Assembly (NCBI GenBank): GCA_013204585.1
Contig: JABMNL010000050.1
Coordinates: 1 to 57,576 of the forward strand
From: SAR202 cluster bacterium
GTDB taxonomy: Bacteria > Chloroflexota > Dehalococcoidia > Lucifugimonadales > UBA3495
DNA length: 57,576 nt
Reading direction: 5' to 3'
The translations under genes and the position numbers were made by a program. Within the stretch, counting starts at the first letter, position 1, and each line of letters begins with the position of its first letter. This document shows, one piece after another, positions 26,036-35,654 of the stretch. A model generated the notes under the pieces. The model worked only from the letters and a program-made list of their open reading frames with translations, was not told the DNA's origin and searched no databases.

Positions 26036-27970
26036 ATGCCCACCACTGCCCCATACGGGTCTTGGCAGTCGCCCATCACCACCGACCTTATCGTGTCCGG
26101 CTCCATTGGCTTGGGTCAATTGGCCCTGGACGGTGAGGACATCTATTGGGTGGAGATGCGACCGTCGGAGGGTGGCCGCATGGTAATCGTAAAACGCCTG
26201 CCCGACGGCAATATAATTGACATAACTCCCATCCCATTTAGCGCCAGAACCAGGGTGCACGAGTATGGCGGCGGATCATTTTTAGTCCATGAAGGCGTGG
26301 TCTACTTCTCCAATTACGCCGACCAGCGGATGTACCGGCAAGACCCCGGCGGCCAGCCGCAGCCGATAACACCGGAAGTCGACATGCGCTACGCCGACGG
26401 CTGCTTCGACGCCGTCCGTAGCCGCATCATCTGTGTTCGTGAAGACCACACCTCAGAAGGCGAGCCGGTCAACGGCATCGTCGCCGTGGACGCCCAGGGA
26501 CAAGTGGAACTGCAGGTGTTGTTCCAGGGGTCGGATTTCTGTTCCACTCCCCGCGTCAGTCCTGACGGCACCAAATTGGCCTGGCTGACTTGGAACCATC
26601 CCAACATGCCCTGGGACGGCACGGAACTAATGGTGGCGGAGTTCGATGCTCAAGGAATGTTGGGCGAGGTTCAGACGGTGGCCGGGGGCAAGTCCGAGTC
26701 CATCTTCCAGCCCGAGTGGTCGCCCGACGGCGTGCTCCACTTTGTCTCCGACCACAGCGGCTGGTGGAACCTATGGCGCTGGGAGAACGGACAAGCCAAT
26801 CAGTTGACCAATCGAAATGCCGAGTTCGGCAAACCCCAGTGGACGCTCGGCTCGGGTACCTACTCCTTCGCTTCTCCTGACGTAATCGCTTGCAGCTATG
26901 TGGAAGGCGGCGCTTGGAAGATTGGCATGCTGGATATAACGTCTCGGAACCTTTTTCCGGTGCAAACTCCATTTTCGGAGATGGGCCGGGGCGACATCAA
27001 AGCGGGTGACGGCAACCTAGTTTTCCTGGCTGGAGCGCCCACTCGGCCCATGACATTGGTGTCCCTCGACTTGGCTAGCGGGAAATGGGATGAACTCAGA
27101 AAGTCCCACAATCTGGAGATTGATTCCGGGTATCTATCCGAGGCCCAGCCGGTTGAGTTTCCGACTGAAGACGGTAAGACGGCCCATGCTTTCTTCTATC
27201 CGCCCAAGAACAGCGACTTCCAGGGACTAGAAGGGGAGAAACCGCCGCTGCTGGTTAAGAGTCACGGCGGCCCCACTGGCTCGACCTCGATTGCGCTGGA
27301 ATGGGGAATTCAATTCTGGACCAGCCGGGGCATTGGCGTCCTGGACGTCAATTACGGTGGGAGTACTGGATACGGCAGGGAGTATCGGGAACGGCTCAAC
27401 GGTAATTGGGGAATCGTCGATGTGGACGATTGCTGCAACGCCGCCCTGCACCTAGTTTCTCAAGGCGAAGCTGATGGAGACCGCCTGGCCATTGACGGCG
27501 GCAGCGCTGGTGGGTACACCACCTTGGCCGCATTAACCTTCAAAGAAGTCTTCAAGGCTGGTGCTAGCTACTACGGCGTGAGCAACTTGGAAGCATTGGC
27601 TAAAGAGACCCACAAATTCGAGTCTCGCTATCTGGACGGCTTGGTTGGCCCCTACCCGGAATGCCAGAACCTGTACCAAGAACGCGCGCCCATCAATCAC
27701 ACCGACCAGTTGTCCTGCCCGCTGATTCTGTTCCAGGGCCTTGATGACCAGATAGTGCCGCCGAACCAAGCGGAGATGATGTTCGACGCCGTTCGCGCCA
27801 AAGGCATCCCAACGGCCTACATTCCATTTGAGGGGGAGCAACACGGCTTCCGGCGGGCCGAGAATATCAAAAGGGCGCTGGAGGCCGAGTTGTACTTCTA
27901 CTCACGCATTTTTGGCTTTGAATTGGCTGATGAGGTAGAGCCGGTGGACATCAAGAACCTGCCTCTGTAA
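26036..27970 (+). CDS. S9 family prolyl oligopeptidase-type peptidase
   Basis: The 644-residue protein has an N-terminal beta-propeller-like region ([22 protein letters not shown]) and a C-terminal alpha/beta-hydrolase domain. The catalytic triad is visible as Ser in GGSAGGYT, Asp in LDDQIVPP and His in GEQHGF. No signal peptide is seen, so it is likely cytoplasmic. AGGAGA lies upstream of the ATG. Confidence 0.94.
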   Translation: MPTTAPYGSWQSPITTDLIVSGSIGLGQLALDGEDIYWVEMRPSEGGRMVIVKRLPDGNIIDITPIPFSARTRVHEYGGGSFLVHEGVVYFSNYADQRMYRQDPGGQPQPITPEVDMRYADGCFDAVRSRIICVREDHTSEGEPVNGIVAVDAQGQVELQVLFQGSDFCSTPRVSPDGTKLAWLTWNHPNMPWDGTELMVAEFDAQGMLGEVQTVAGGKSESIFQPEWSPDGVLHFVSDHSGWWNLWRWENGQANQLTNRNAEFGKPQWTLGSGTYSFASPDVIACSYVEGGAWKIGMLDITSRNLFPVQTPFSEMGRGDIKAGDGNLVFLAGAPTRPMTLVSLDLASGKWDELRKSHNLEIDSGYLSEAQPVEFPTEDGKTAHAFFYPPKNSDFQGLEGEKPPLLVKSHGGPTGSTSIALEWGIQFWTSRGIGVLDVNYGGSTGYGREYRERLNGNWGIVDVDDCCNAALHLVSQGEADGDRLAIDGGSAGGYTTLAALTFKEVFKAGASYYGVSNLEALAKETHKFESRYLDGLVGPYPECQNLYQERAPINHTDQLSCPLILFQGLDDQIVPPNQAEMMFDAVRAKGIPTAYIPFEGEQHGFRRAENIKRALEAELYFYSRIFGFELADEVEPVDIKNLPL

Positions 27971-28054
27971 CCCTTGGCTGGAACCCACGTTGGATTTTCC
28001 TGCATCATACGTAGTTAGGCAGCACCAACAAATTTACGGTGCAGCGGAGGATCG

Positions 28055-29263
28055 ATGGAACAACCCAAGATTACTGTATACGGCGCACCCTGGTGCCCCG
28101 ATTGTCGGCAGTCCAAGCAATTTCTAGGGGAACAGCGCGTTCGTTTTAACTGGGTCGATATCGACGAGGACGAAGAGGGCCGCAAGCGGGTTCAAGAGCT
28201 GAACGATGGCAAACAAATCATCCCCACCATTATTTTTGAAGATGGCTCTATTCTGGCGGAGCCGTCCAACGCCGAGTTGGCAGCCAAGCTGGGAATTAGT
28301 CCCAAGGCCAAGCGAGAGTTTTACGACCTGATAATTGTGGGCAGTGGCCCCGCAGGCCTCACCACGGCTCTTTACGCCGCCCGGGAAGGCATTGAGACCT
28401 TGGTTATCGAAAAGGGTGGTATCGGCGGCCAGGCTGGGGTAACCGAGCGTATCGACAACTATCCGGGATTTGTGGATGGTATTGGCGGCAGCGAGTTGGC
28501 CGACCAGATGCGGGCCCACGCCGAGCGGTTTGGCGTTGAAATTCTGCCAGCGCAGACGGTAACGGGTATCCAGGCCGATGGAGATCATAAGATGATTACC
28601 ACCGAGTCGGGGGACGAGTACTGCTCCAGCGCCATATTGTTGGCCCCCGGTACCCGCTACCGGATGCTCAACGTCCCCGGCGAAAATGACCTGATTGGTG
28701 CCGGGATTCACTTCTGCGCTACCTGCGACGGCCCTTTCTACAAAGATAAGGAAGTAATTGTGGTCGGCGGCGGCAACAGTGGAATTGAGGAAGGACTTTT
28801 CCTGACCAAGTTTGTCAGCAAGGTCACTGTGCTCGAATTTACGGACAAGCTGGCTGCCAGCCAGATACTCCGGGAGAAAGCCGAGAACCACCCCAAGATG
28901 GAGATTCGACTTAACAGTGCCGTCCAGGAGTTCAAGGGCTCAGGACATCTGGAATCTGTCTTAGTGTTAGACCGGACGACTGACAAGGTCGAGGAACTGT
29001 TTCCCTCCGGTGCGTTCATTTTCATTGGTCTCGATCCTAACACCGGGTTCGTTAAAGAGACGGTAGAGACCGACAAGTATGGCTTTATCACCACCAGTGG
29101 AACCATGGAGACTAGCCTTGAGGGCGTGTTCGCCGCTGGCGATGCCCGTGGTGGTAGTACCAAGCAGGTTGCAAGCGCGGTTGGTGAAGGCGCCACCGCT
29201 GCCCTGATGATTCGGAACTACCTAGAGAAACAGCAGGGTAACCGGGGGTACAAGGGGGACTAA
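28055..29263 (+). CDS. Glutaredoxin-thioredoxin reductase fusion
   Basis: A 402-residue two-domain protein. The first 80 residues are a glutaredoxin/NrdH-like fold with active site CPDC (14-17) and the cis-Pro segment IPTIIFEDGS. The remainder is a thioredoxin-reductase-type flavoprotein with FAD motif VGSGPAGLTTALYAA, redox pair CATC (221-224), NADPH-binding VVGGGNSGIEEG and C-terminal AAGDARGG. The fusion would pass electrons from NAD(P)H to its own glutaredoxin and onward. GGAGG precedes the ATG. Confidence 0.93.
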   Translation: MEQPKITVYGAPWCPDCRQSKQFLGEQRVRFNWVDIDEDEEGRKRVQELNDGKQIIPTIIFEDGSILAEPSNAELAAKLGISPKAKREFYDLIIVGSGPAGLTTALYAAREGIETLVIEKGGIGGQAGVTERIDNYPGFVDGIGGSELADQMRAHAERFGVEILPAQTVTGIQADGDHKMITTESGDEYCSSAILLAPGTRYRMLNVPGENDLIGAGIHFCATCDGPFYKDKEVIVVGGGNSGIEEGLFLTKFVSKVTVLEFTDKLAASQILREKAENHPKMEIRLNSAVQEFKGSGHLESVLVLDRTTDKVEELFPSGAFIFIGLDPNTGFVKETVETDKYGFITTSGTMETSLEGVFAAGDARGGSTKQVASAVGEGATAALMIRNYLEKQQGNRGYKGD

Positions 29264-29309
29264 TATATCGGGAGTCGGTCCGATTGTGAAGGGCATCAAT
29301 AGGCGGGAT

Positions 29310-29352
29310 AAAAACGTAGGGGGCACGGCATTGCCGTGCCCCCTACGTTTTT
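29310..29352 (+). terminator. Bidirectional terminator between Grx-TrxR and fur-family genes
   Basis: A perfect 19-bp stem with loop CATTG has A-rich and T-rich ends. It separates the converging Grx-TrxR and Fur-type genes and can serve both. Confidence 0.9.
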
Positions 29353-29393
29353 AGGGCTGATTAACCAATGGGAAAACTAGGTTTCCGTGAAAG

Positions 29394-29849
29394 CTATTCG
29401 GCGGCGTCGGCTGCTTTGTGGTCGCGGCGGTTGGCGCAGTTGGGACACCAGCCGTAAAAGTCCACTCGCTGTCCGGTGAATTGGAAATCGGAAGAGTTTT
29501 CTAGCCGTTCTCGAAGCTCAGCGACCTGACTCTGCCCCACGTCGGCGTCGTGCACGCTGCCGCAACCGACGCAGACCAGATTGGCATGGGGCGATAGGTT
29601 GGCATCGTAACGCGATAGCTTTTGGAAGGGCAATTCCCGGACAATCCCGGCTTTCTCCAGCACGGTCAACGTCGAATAGACGGTGGCCAATGTCACGTAG
29701 GGGAAGAACTCCTGCACCCGGCCAAAGATTTCTTTGACCGACGGGTGGTCTCCCGAGTTAACCACCACCTCGGCGATGGCCAACCGTTGCGGAGTTAGTC
29801 TGATGCCCAGAGTTTTGAGCTGGGCTCCCAGTTCGTCCTGTGTAGTCAC
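29394..29849 (-). CDS. Fur/PerR-family transcriptional regulator
   Basis: The 151-residue protein has an N-terminal winged helix (LTPQRLAIAEVV, HPSVKEIFGRV, TVYSTLTVLEKAGIV) and two CxxC zinc pairs (CVGCG and CPNCA). This fits Fur-family metal or peroxide sensors. PerR is attractive given the nearby redox genes, but cannot be distinguished from Fur or Zur here. The start is a GTG. No operator was identified. Confidence 0.9.
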   Translation of the reverse strand: MTTQDELGAQLKTLGIRLTPQRLAIAEVVVNSGDHPSVKEIFGRVQEFFPYVTLATVYSTLTVLEKAGIVRELPFQKLSRYDANLSPHANLVCVGCGSVHDADVGQSQVAELRERLENSSDFQFTGQRVDFYGWCPNCANRRDHKAADAAE

Positions 29850-29946
29850 TATATTTCTGCCTGCTATTTGTGTTACGAGTTGAGCGCCGGAAGGGGGATG
29901 TTAACGTCCCCCTCCCTTTGATTACATGGTTACCTAGTCGGTCCGC

Positions 29947-30975
29947 CTAGAGACGGCCGCCACCCACAAAGATGGGCTCTTGCCTGCGGTACACCTGGAT
30001 TCGGTTGCGGCAGGACTCAACGACAAACACGCGGTCTTCGTCGTCCACAGTAACCGCCACCGGCCCCCAGAAGTCCCTCTCCCGTTCGAGGCCTTGAGCG
30101 ATTTCGCGCTCTTTCCACATCGCGTCGTTGGCGTCCAGTTTGTCCTTGCCCCACTTGGAGATGGTGCCATCGCCGGTGGTCAGTGTCACGAACCCGCCCG
30201 TCGGGTCGAACATCTGCATCCTCTCGTTGCCCCAGTCAGCGACATAGATCATGCCGGACCGGTCTACGGCGACGTCGGTCGGTCGGTTTAACTCACTCGG
30301 GGCGCTGCCGGACGTTCCAAACTTCATCAAGAATTTGCCGTCCTTGCTGAACTTCTGAATCCGGTCGTTGCGCCAGTCGGCAACGTAGATGTTGCCGTCG
30401 ATGTCGGTGTCGATGCCCCACGGTAGGTTGAACTCGCCGTCCCCGGAACCCTGAGAGCCGAAGGCGGAGATGAACTTGCCGTCTTTGGTGAACTTTTGAA
30501 TTCTGTTGTTCTGGCTGTCCACCATCAGCAGGTTGTTGTCGGCGTCGAAAACCATGCCAGAAGGACGGCTAATCTCGCCGTCGCCGCTGCCTTCGGTGCC
30601 CCACTTGCCAATCCATTCTCCGTCTTTGGTGAAAATGGAAATGCGGTTCAGCCACTCGTCGGCGATATAGGCGTTGCCGTCTTGGTCCAGCGCCACACAG
30701 GTCGGCCAGATTAGCGACCCGTCCTCGGAGACGATGTCGGTAACACCGGCGGTGCTGACGCCCCGGGCGAACTCACCGATGTATTCTTCGTCGATGGTGC
30801 AGATGGTCACCCGCTTGCCGTCGGGCCGGTACTCGTAAGAGCGGTTGACGACGTACATCGTGTCGTCGGCCCCCCGGGCCATTGCCACCGGGTTGCGGAA
30901 ACCTGGGCCGGAGAATTCTCCGCGCCCAATGCTATGACTGTATTGAAGTGAAACGCTCAGCGCTTGTGTAGTCAT
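29947..30975 (-). CDS. NHL-repeat beta-propeller protein
   Basis: A 342-residue protein made of NHL repeats with blade motifs such as GNAYIADEWLNRISIF, NRIQKFTKDGKFI and GNIYVADWRNDRIQKF, forming a six-blade-like propeller. No signal peptide is seen. It lies downstream of the DUF1800-DUF1501 pair on the same strand and may be co-expressed. A ligand or partner is unknown. Confidence 0.9.
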   Translation of the reverse strand: MTTQALSVSLQYSHSIGRGEFSGPGFRNPVAMARGADDTMYVVNRSYEYRPDGKRVTICTIDEEYIGEFARGVSTAGVTDIVSEDGSLIWPTCVALDQDGNAYIADEWLNRISIFTKDGEWIGKWGTEGSGDGEISRPSGMVFDADNNLLMVDSQNNRIQKFTKDGKFISAFGSQGSGDGEFNLPWGIDTDIDGNIYVADWRNDRIQKFSKDGKFLMKFGTSGSAPSELNRPTDVAVDRSGMIYVADWGNERMQMFDPTGGFVTLTTGDGTISKWGKDKLDANDAMWKEREIAQGLERERDFWGPVAVTVDDEDRVFVVESCRNRIQVYRRQEPIFVGGGRL

Positions 30976-31036
30976 TTAATCCTCGCTTGGCTTTTCGGTT
31001 ACGGTCTGTTTTGGCTTTGATTAATGATTCGAGGGT

Positions 31037-32167
31037 CTACAGGTAGTCCATCTGTTCGAAGTTTCCGCCAACCACGGCTTTCGCATCAATCCCCATCCAC
31101 TTTTCCAATAGGGTGGAATAAAGGCCACGGAAGTCGTTGTTGAAGTGCAGGTCGCCTTCGAGCAGCTTGTCGGCGGCCAATGATGGGTACTCTCCGTATA
31201 GTCCGCCCTTAACGTTATCGCCGATGACGAAGGCTATTCCACCGGAACCGTGGTCGGTGCCAGAGCCGTTGTCATGCACGCGGCGGCCAAACTCGGTGAA
31301 GACCAAGAGCGTCATATTGTCGGCGGCGTCGTTCTCCATCAGGTCGGCTTGGAAGTCCCGCACGGCGGCGGAAACCTCGCCCCAAAGCCTAGCGTGTCCA
31401 ACCATCTGACCGGCGTGGGTGTCGAAGCTATTGTAGGGGGCGGTGGTGTAGAGGAACCGGGTGCCGAACCCGGCGATGTGGGTCTGGGCGATGTTCCTCA
31501 TGTACTGGGCAACAGAGTTGTTGCCGTACTCAACGCTGGAGGAATACTTCTCCGGCGCGGTGCTAAGAATGTCGGCCCCTTTCAGAGCGTCCATACCGGT
31601 GTGGGACAGGTAGTCCATCACCTGGCCGCGGCCCATTGCCGGTGAGTACATGCGGGAGAAGATGTCTAGCGCTTCGTCCCTCTGGTTGTCGTCGATTCCG
31701 GTGAGGACGCCGTAGGTTTCGAGGTTGCCCACTGAGGCCACGGGAACCCCGGGAGCTGCCAACGAGCGGGGAAGGCCCCGGCCAAAGTTTACGGCAGTCA
31801 AAACGTTTTCGCCGGTGGGGTCCAAGTCGCGGGTGGCGCGGCCCAGCCAGCCCTCATTGCCGACCTTTTCTGGCTCGCAGGTGTGCCAGATGTCCATGGA
31901 GCGGAAGTGGGAGCGATTGGGGTTGGGGTAGCCAATGCCCTGAATGATGGCGACTTTGCCCTGGTCATAAAGCTCTTTGATGGGAGCCAAGGCCGGGTTG
32001 AAGCCAATACGGTCATTGATGGGTAAAACCTGGTCTTCGGATACGCGAACCGAAGGCCGGTTGTCGGCGTACAGGGGGTCGTTGTAGGGGACTATCGTGT
32101 TTAAGGCGTCATTCCCGCCCGAAAGCTGCAATACAGCTAAGACGGGGTCTTTCTTAGTTGAGGTCAT
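31037..32167 (-). CDS. DUF1501 family protein
   Basis: The 376-residue protein has the DUF1501 start VLQLSGGNDALNTIVPY, the mid motif NRSHFRSMDIWHT and the C-terminal TEFGRRVHDNGSGTDHG, all typical of this sulfatase-like alkaline-phosphatase-fold family. DUF1501 genes usually pair with DUF1800, as here. It lacks a Tat signal that many members carry. Function is unknown. Confidence 0.92.
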   Translation of the reverse strand: MTSTKKDPVLAVLQLSGGNDALNTIVPYNDPLYADNRPSVRVSEDQVLPINDRIGFNPALAPIKELYDQGKVAIIQGIGYPNPNRSHFRSMDIWHTCEPEKVGNEGWLGRATRDLDPTGENVLTAVNFGRGLPRSLAAPGVPVASVGNLETYGVLTGIDDNQRDEALDIFSRMYSPAMGRGQVMDYLSHTGMDALKGADILSTAPEKYSSSVEYGNNSVAQYMRNIAQTHIAGFGTRFLYTTAPYNSFDTHAGQMVGHARLWGEVSAAVRDFQADLMENDAADNMTLLVFTEFGRRVHDNGSGTDHGSGGIAFVIGDNVKGGLYGEYPSLAADKLLEGDLHFNNDFRGLYSTLLEKWMGIDAKAVVGGNFEQMDYL

Positions 32168-32219
32168 TATCTTTTCTCCTCGGTCCCTAATTGGAGGTTA
32201 TTTTTGATGGGATTCTTGA

Positions 32220-33623
32220 TTAGGCGAACTGGTATTCCTGGGTGGCTACGATGAGTTGTAATGTCTGGGCGATTTGGCCGCCGTAGGACTCGCTACCAGG
32301 CTTCAACTCCCCGGTCTTGCCGAGGTGCTCCACCAAGTAGTTGCGTGTCTCGTCGGGCAGCGAGTAGGCGCCGAGCATGTCCAAGCAACGGTCAACCAGC
32401 GCTCCAGCCTGGTTAATCCCCTCGGAACTAAACCGTTCGATAATGGCCTTCACTCCGGGGAGGTTAACGTTGCCTATCTGGTCGGCGGTGAAGTTGATGC
32501 GTTCCACTAAAGTGCCGCTGTCAATCCACTCCTGGCCGGTGTGCCAGCCCTCAACCGTGGGAGGGTTCATTAGGTCTTGGCCCATGTAGCGAATCTCCAT
32601 GGCGATGGGATGCAGGCCGGGCTTGGGACTGGTGAAGTCCTTGACCAGCCGCATGGTCCCGGCGACGGTTTCTGCGGGGCTCTTCACCTTTTCAAAGCGG
32701 GCGTTCTTGAACCATTCGGACTTGAACAATACCCGCAGCATGGCGGTGAGGTTGTAATCGGACTCGAAGTAGGCGTCTTCCATCTCTTTGATCGCCGCCA
32801 TGTCCCGCGGAGGAGTCTCCTGCCAGGCAGGAATCTGGGGCTCATCGGCCACGAAGAAGTTGTACAGGTGGCGGGCGATGAATCGTGCTGCCGACGGTTG
32901 CTTGACGATGATATCGATGATGTCTTCGCCGTTGAAGTTGCCGGTCTCGCCTTGGAAAGTCTTCTCGCCGTAGTCGTGGTCGGCGGCGTTGAAGGCAAAC
33001 TGGGAAGGGTGGCGACCGTAGGGGTATCGGGGGATGGCGTTGGCAATGGTCCAGCCGGTGAAGGCCCGAGCGCATTCCTTGACGTCTTCTTCTGTGTAGT
33101 TGGCGTGGCCGTCCATGCCGACGCCCATGGCGAACAGTTCCAGGAGTTCGCGGCCAAAGTTCTCGTTGATGGCGTCTTTGTGGCTCATGCAGTTGTCCAG
33201 GTAGAAGACCATGGCCGGGTCAACGGAGAGGGCCAGCAACAGCTTGGGGAAGTTGCCCATGCCCAATTCGCGGAACATGTCTAGTTGGTGCTGTATCTGG
33301 CCGCCATGCTCACACTTGGAGTTGCCGACGCAGAAGATGCCATGCCAGAAGAGGGTCATTTTTTCCTGCAGCGGACGCTTGGTGTTAATCATTCGGTAGG
33401 TGAGGTATGCCTGGTTAACCTCTAGCGCGTTCATCTCTTTCCAGTCGATGAAATAACGTTCCAGCAGGTCCATTTCCAAGTCGGGTTGCTCCATGGGGCT
33501 GAGGAGTTCATCCACTGTCGCTTCGTAGCCGTTGGCGGCGTACTGCTCCAGCTCTTCGTAGGTAGCGCCAAAGCCGGCGCGGCGCATGAGGTGAGCCATT
33601 AGCTCAATATCGGAACTGGCCAT
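32220..33623 (-). CDS. DUF1800 family protein
   Basis: A 467-residue DUF1800 protein with characteristic HLMRRAGFGAT near the start, LFWHGIFCVG, NENFGRELLELFAMGVG and a C-terminal AQTLQLIVATQEYQFA. The family is common in Planctomycetes, Chloroflexota and related groups, always of uncertain function. It is first in the DUF1800-DUF1501-NHL cluster. AAGGAG precedes its ATG. Confidence 0.92.
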   Translation of the reverse strand: MASSDIELMAHLMRRAGFGATYEELEQYAANGYEATVDELLSPMEQPDLEMDLLERYFIDWKEMNALEVNQAYLTYRMINTKRPLQEKMTLFWHGIFCVGNSKCEHGGQIQHQLDMFRELGMGNFPKLLLALSVDPAMVFYLDNCMSHKDAINENFGRELLELFAMGVGMDGHANYTEEDVKECARAFTGWTIANAIPRYPYGRHPSQFAFNAADHDYGEKTFQGETGNFNGEDIIDIIVKQPSAARFIARHLYNFFVADEPQIPAWQETPPRDMAAIKEMEDAYFESDYNLTAMLRVLFKSEWFKNARFEKVKSPAETVAGTMRLVKDFTSPKPGLHPIAMEIRYMGQDLMNPPTVEGWHTGQEWIDSGTLVERINFTADQIGNVNLPGVKAIIERFSSEGINQAGALVDRCLDMLGAYSLPDETRNYLVEHLGKTGELKPGSESYGGQIAQTLQLIVATQEYQFA

Positions 33624-33699
33624 CGGTATCTCTCCTTCCGCTTATAGTCTCGGAGTCGGGGGTAATCCAATCAGGTTGAACCTGACAGATTGGGCTTGT

Positions 33700-33729
33700 A
33701 CGGATTTGGTTTCGACGGATTTGGTTTCT
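33700..33729. repeat. 15-bp tandem duplication upstream of the DUF1800 gene
   Basis: Two copies of ACGGATTTGGTTTCG differ only at the last base. The gap 33624-33898 also holds an 8-bp-stem hairpin (33754-33773) and a very AT-rich block near 33815-33885. No gene is seen in it. Confidence 0.88.
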
Positions 33730-33898
33730 AATGGACGGGGGTTCTAGGGGAATCTGCGGCGTCTCCGCCGCAGCGCGTGGACAACGTTAATTGTCCAGGC
33801 CGCCTTTAACGTAGATTATAATCGTTCTAACATAATATTGTATATAGTTAAAACGAAATTCTAATAAATTAATACTATTCCGTGAATTTGGCGCTGGA

Positions 33899-34321
33899 CT
33901 AGCTGCCGCTTGCTTCAGTTTTCTGGCCGCCAGACCGGCGGCGATGTTGGCGGAGGGTTCAATCGTCCATGATGACCTGGATGCCAGCGGCCTCCGCTTT
34001 GGCCGCCGATTCGGGGTGAATTACGCCGTCTTGCATCCAGATGTATTTGACGCCAATCTCAATGGCTTGGTCGACAACCGGCGCGACCAGCTCTGACCGC
34101 CGGAAAATGTTCACCATGTCAATTTGGTCTGGGACTGACTTGAGGTCTGGGTAACTCTTTTCGCCCAGCGCTTCCTCAATCATGGGGTTGACCGGGATAA
34201 TCCGGTATCCCTGTTCTTGCATGTACCGGGAAACTCGAAAGCTAATCCGTTCTGGGTCGCCTGACAGGCCCACCACTGCAATGGTCTTGCTGTTCTGCAG
34301 TTGCTCATCAACCAGGTCCAT
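33899..34321 (-). CDS. Selenocysteine-containing CoA-binding protein (YccU type)
   Basis: The frame gives 120 residues of a Rossmann CoA-binding domain (TIAVVGLSGDPERISFRVS, YRIIPVNP, IWMQDGVI), then TGA at 33959-33961, then 19 more codons to TAG. E. coli YccU ends VVMDRCPAIE; here the product reads VIMDD-U-TLRQHRR, so UGA sits on the conserved Cys. With Sec121 the length is 140, close to YccU (137). A SECIS-like hairpin follows 16 nt later. GGGAGG precedes the ATG. trxB lies just upstream on the same strand. Confidence 0.82.
33926..33942 (-). promoter_or_regulatory. SECIS-like hairpin with GGUCU loop
   Basis: GCCGCC/GGCGGC forms a perfect 6-bp GC stem with apical loop GGTCT, starting 16 nt after the UGA. 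The E. coli fdhF SECIS also presents GGUCU in its apical loop at nearly this distance. Confidence 0.75.
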
Positions 34322-34364
34322 AAGCCCTCCCGTTAGTTCGAACTATTGCCCGTTGGATTCCAAG

Positions 34365-34466
34365 TTTTGTCGGTTACCAGGTATTACTGGTTACCAGGTT
34401 TTGTCGGTTACCAGGTGTTACCGGTTACCAGGTCTTACCGGTTACCAGGTCTTACCGGTTACCAGG
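34365..34466. repeat. 17-bp x 6 tandem repeat between trxB and the CoA-binding gene
   Basis: Six adjacent 17-bp units, each ending in GGTTACCAGG on the plus strand, with a variable 5-prime part (TTTTGTC, TATTACT, TGTTACC, TCTTACC). The last unit overlaps the trxB stop codon. The GGTTACC core is a near-palindrome, so the transcript could fold between units. Confidence 0.97.
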
Positions 34467-35385
34467 TCTTAGTATAAATGTACTTGTAAGCGGCGATTGC
34501 GGCCGTAGCTCCGTCGCCTGCGGCTGATACTAATTGGGAAGATGAGTACTGCCGTAGGTCGCCCACCGCGTAGACCCCCGACACTTCGGTTTCCATTGAT
34601 AGGTTCACTGGGATGTGCCCGGCGTTGTCTCGTTCGATTAGGCCAGCCACCATCTCGGAGTTGGGCTCCAAGCCGACGTAGACGAATAGGCCAGAGAGTT
34701 CCATGGCGTTTTCTGTGTTGGTCACGGTGTTGCGAAGCCGTAGACCAGATACGGTGTCGGCACCCAAAACTTCTTCGATGACCGTGTTCCAGACCACTTC
34801 GATCTTGCTGTTCTCATTGACACGGTCAGTCAGGGCTTGTTGGGAGCGAAGTTGGTCGCGGCGGTGAATCAATAAAACGCGCTCGGCGTACTCGGTTAGG
34901 GTCAAGGCCTCATCGGCTGCCGAGTCCCCGCCGCCGACCACGGCGACAACCTGGTTCATATATAGAGGACCGTCGCAGGTGGCGCACTGGGAGACACCCC
35001 GACCGAAAAACTCTGCTTCTCCGGGAATACCCAATTGGCGCAAGGTAGAACCCGCCGCAATGATTACCGCCTTGGCCCGGACGTCGCCAGAGTCGCTGGA
35101 GACCACCCGGTAGTCGCCATCCTTGGTAATCTTGGCGGTCTCGCCCATGATGAAGTCGGCACCGGCGTTCATGGCCTGTTCCTGCACCGCAGGCCCCAAC
35201 TCGGCCCCGGATATGCCCTCAGGAAAGCCCGGAAAATTCTCGATTTTATCAACGTTAATAATGGACGCCCCGCCCATCATCCTTTCAACGATGGCCGTCC
35301 GCAGTCCGTGGCGGGCAGCGTACATTCCGGCGGTCATACCGGCTACGCCTCCGCCGACAATCAATACGTCATAATCGTCTGCCAA
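34459..35385 (-). CDS. trxB: Thioredoxin reductase
   Basis: A 308-residue TrxB with FAD motif GGGVAGMTAGMYAA, redox-active CATC (134-137), NADPH motif VVGGGDSAADEA and C-terminal AVGDLRQ. It reduces thioredoxin with NADPH. A TTG start at 35385 is chosen since GGAGG lies 8 nt before it and the length equals the family norm; the frame extends further upstream without homology. Its C-terminal codons lie in the first unit of a 17-bp repeat array. Confidence 0.94.
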   Translation of the reverse strand: MADDYDVLIVGGGVAGMTAGMYAARHGLRTAIVERMMGGASIINVDKIENFPGFPEGISGAELGPAVQEQAMNAGADFIMGETAKITKDGDYRVVSSDSGDVRAKAVIIAAGSTLRQLGIPGEAEFFGRGVSQCATCDGPLYMNQVVAVVGGGDSAADEALTLTEYAERVLLIHRRDQLRSQQALTDRVNENSKIEVVWNTVIEEVLGADTVSGLRLRNTVTNTENAMELSGLFVYVGLEPNSEMVAGLIERDNAGHIPVNLSMETEVSGVYAVGDLRQYSSSQLVSAAGDGATAAIAAYKYIYTKTW

Positions 35386-35654
35386 AAGGGGAACCTCCAG
35401 GGGGATAAATGCTGGCCTTGGTGGGTGACCCGGCGGTGCAGAATCAGGCACGAAATAGTCTACGAAATCGAGGCTCGGTCACCTAGCGTCACTATAGGTT
35501 GGCGCAATTTTGGTGTCAACATAATCTAAGGGCCTCTGCTGGCCGAGTTGCGGCCTGGCTGACGCGCCCATAGAATTAATCGGCAGCGCGAAGAGGCTGG
35601 AGAATCATCTGATGATGGTGGTGGTGTACGTCGACAATTTAGAGGCTTAGAAAA

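Noticed and set aside
34365-34466. CRISPR-like array
   Set aside because: Units are directly adjacent 17-mers without unique spacers, and no cas genes are present. The same holds for 44714-44788.
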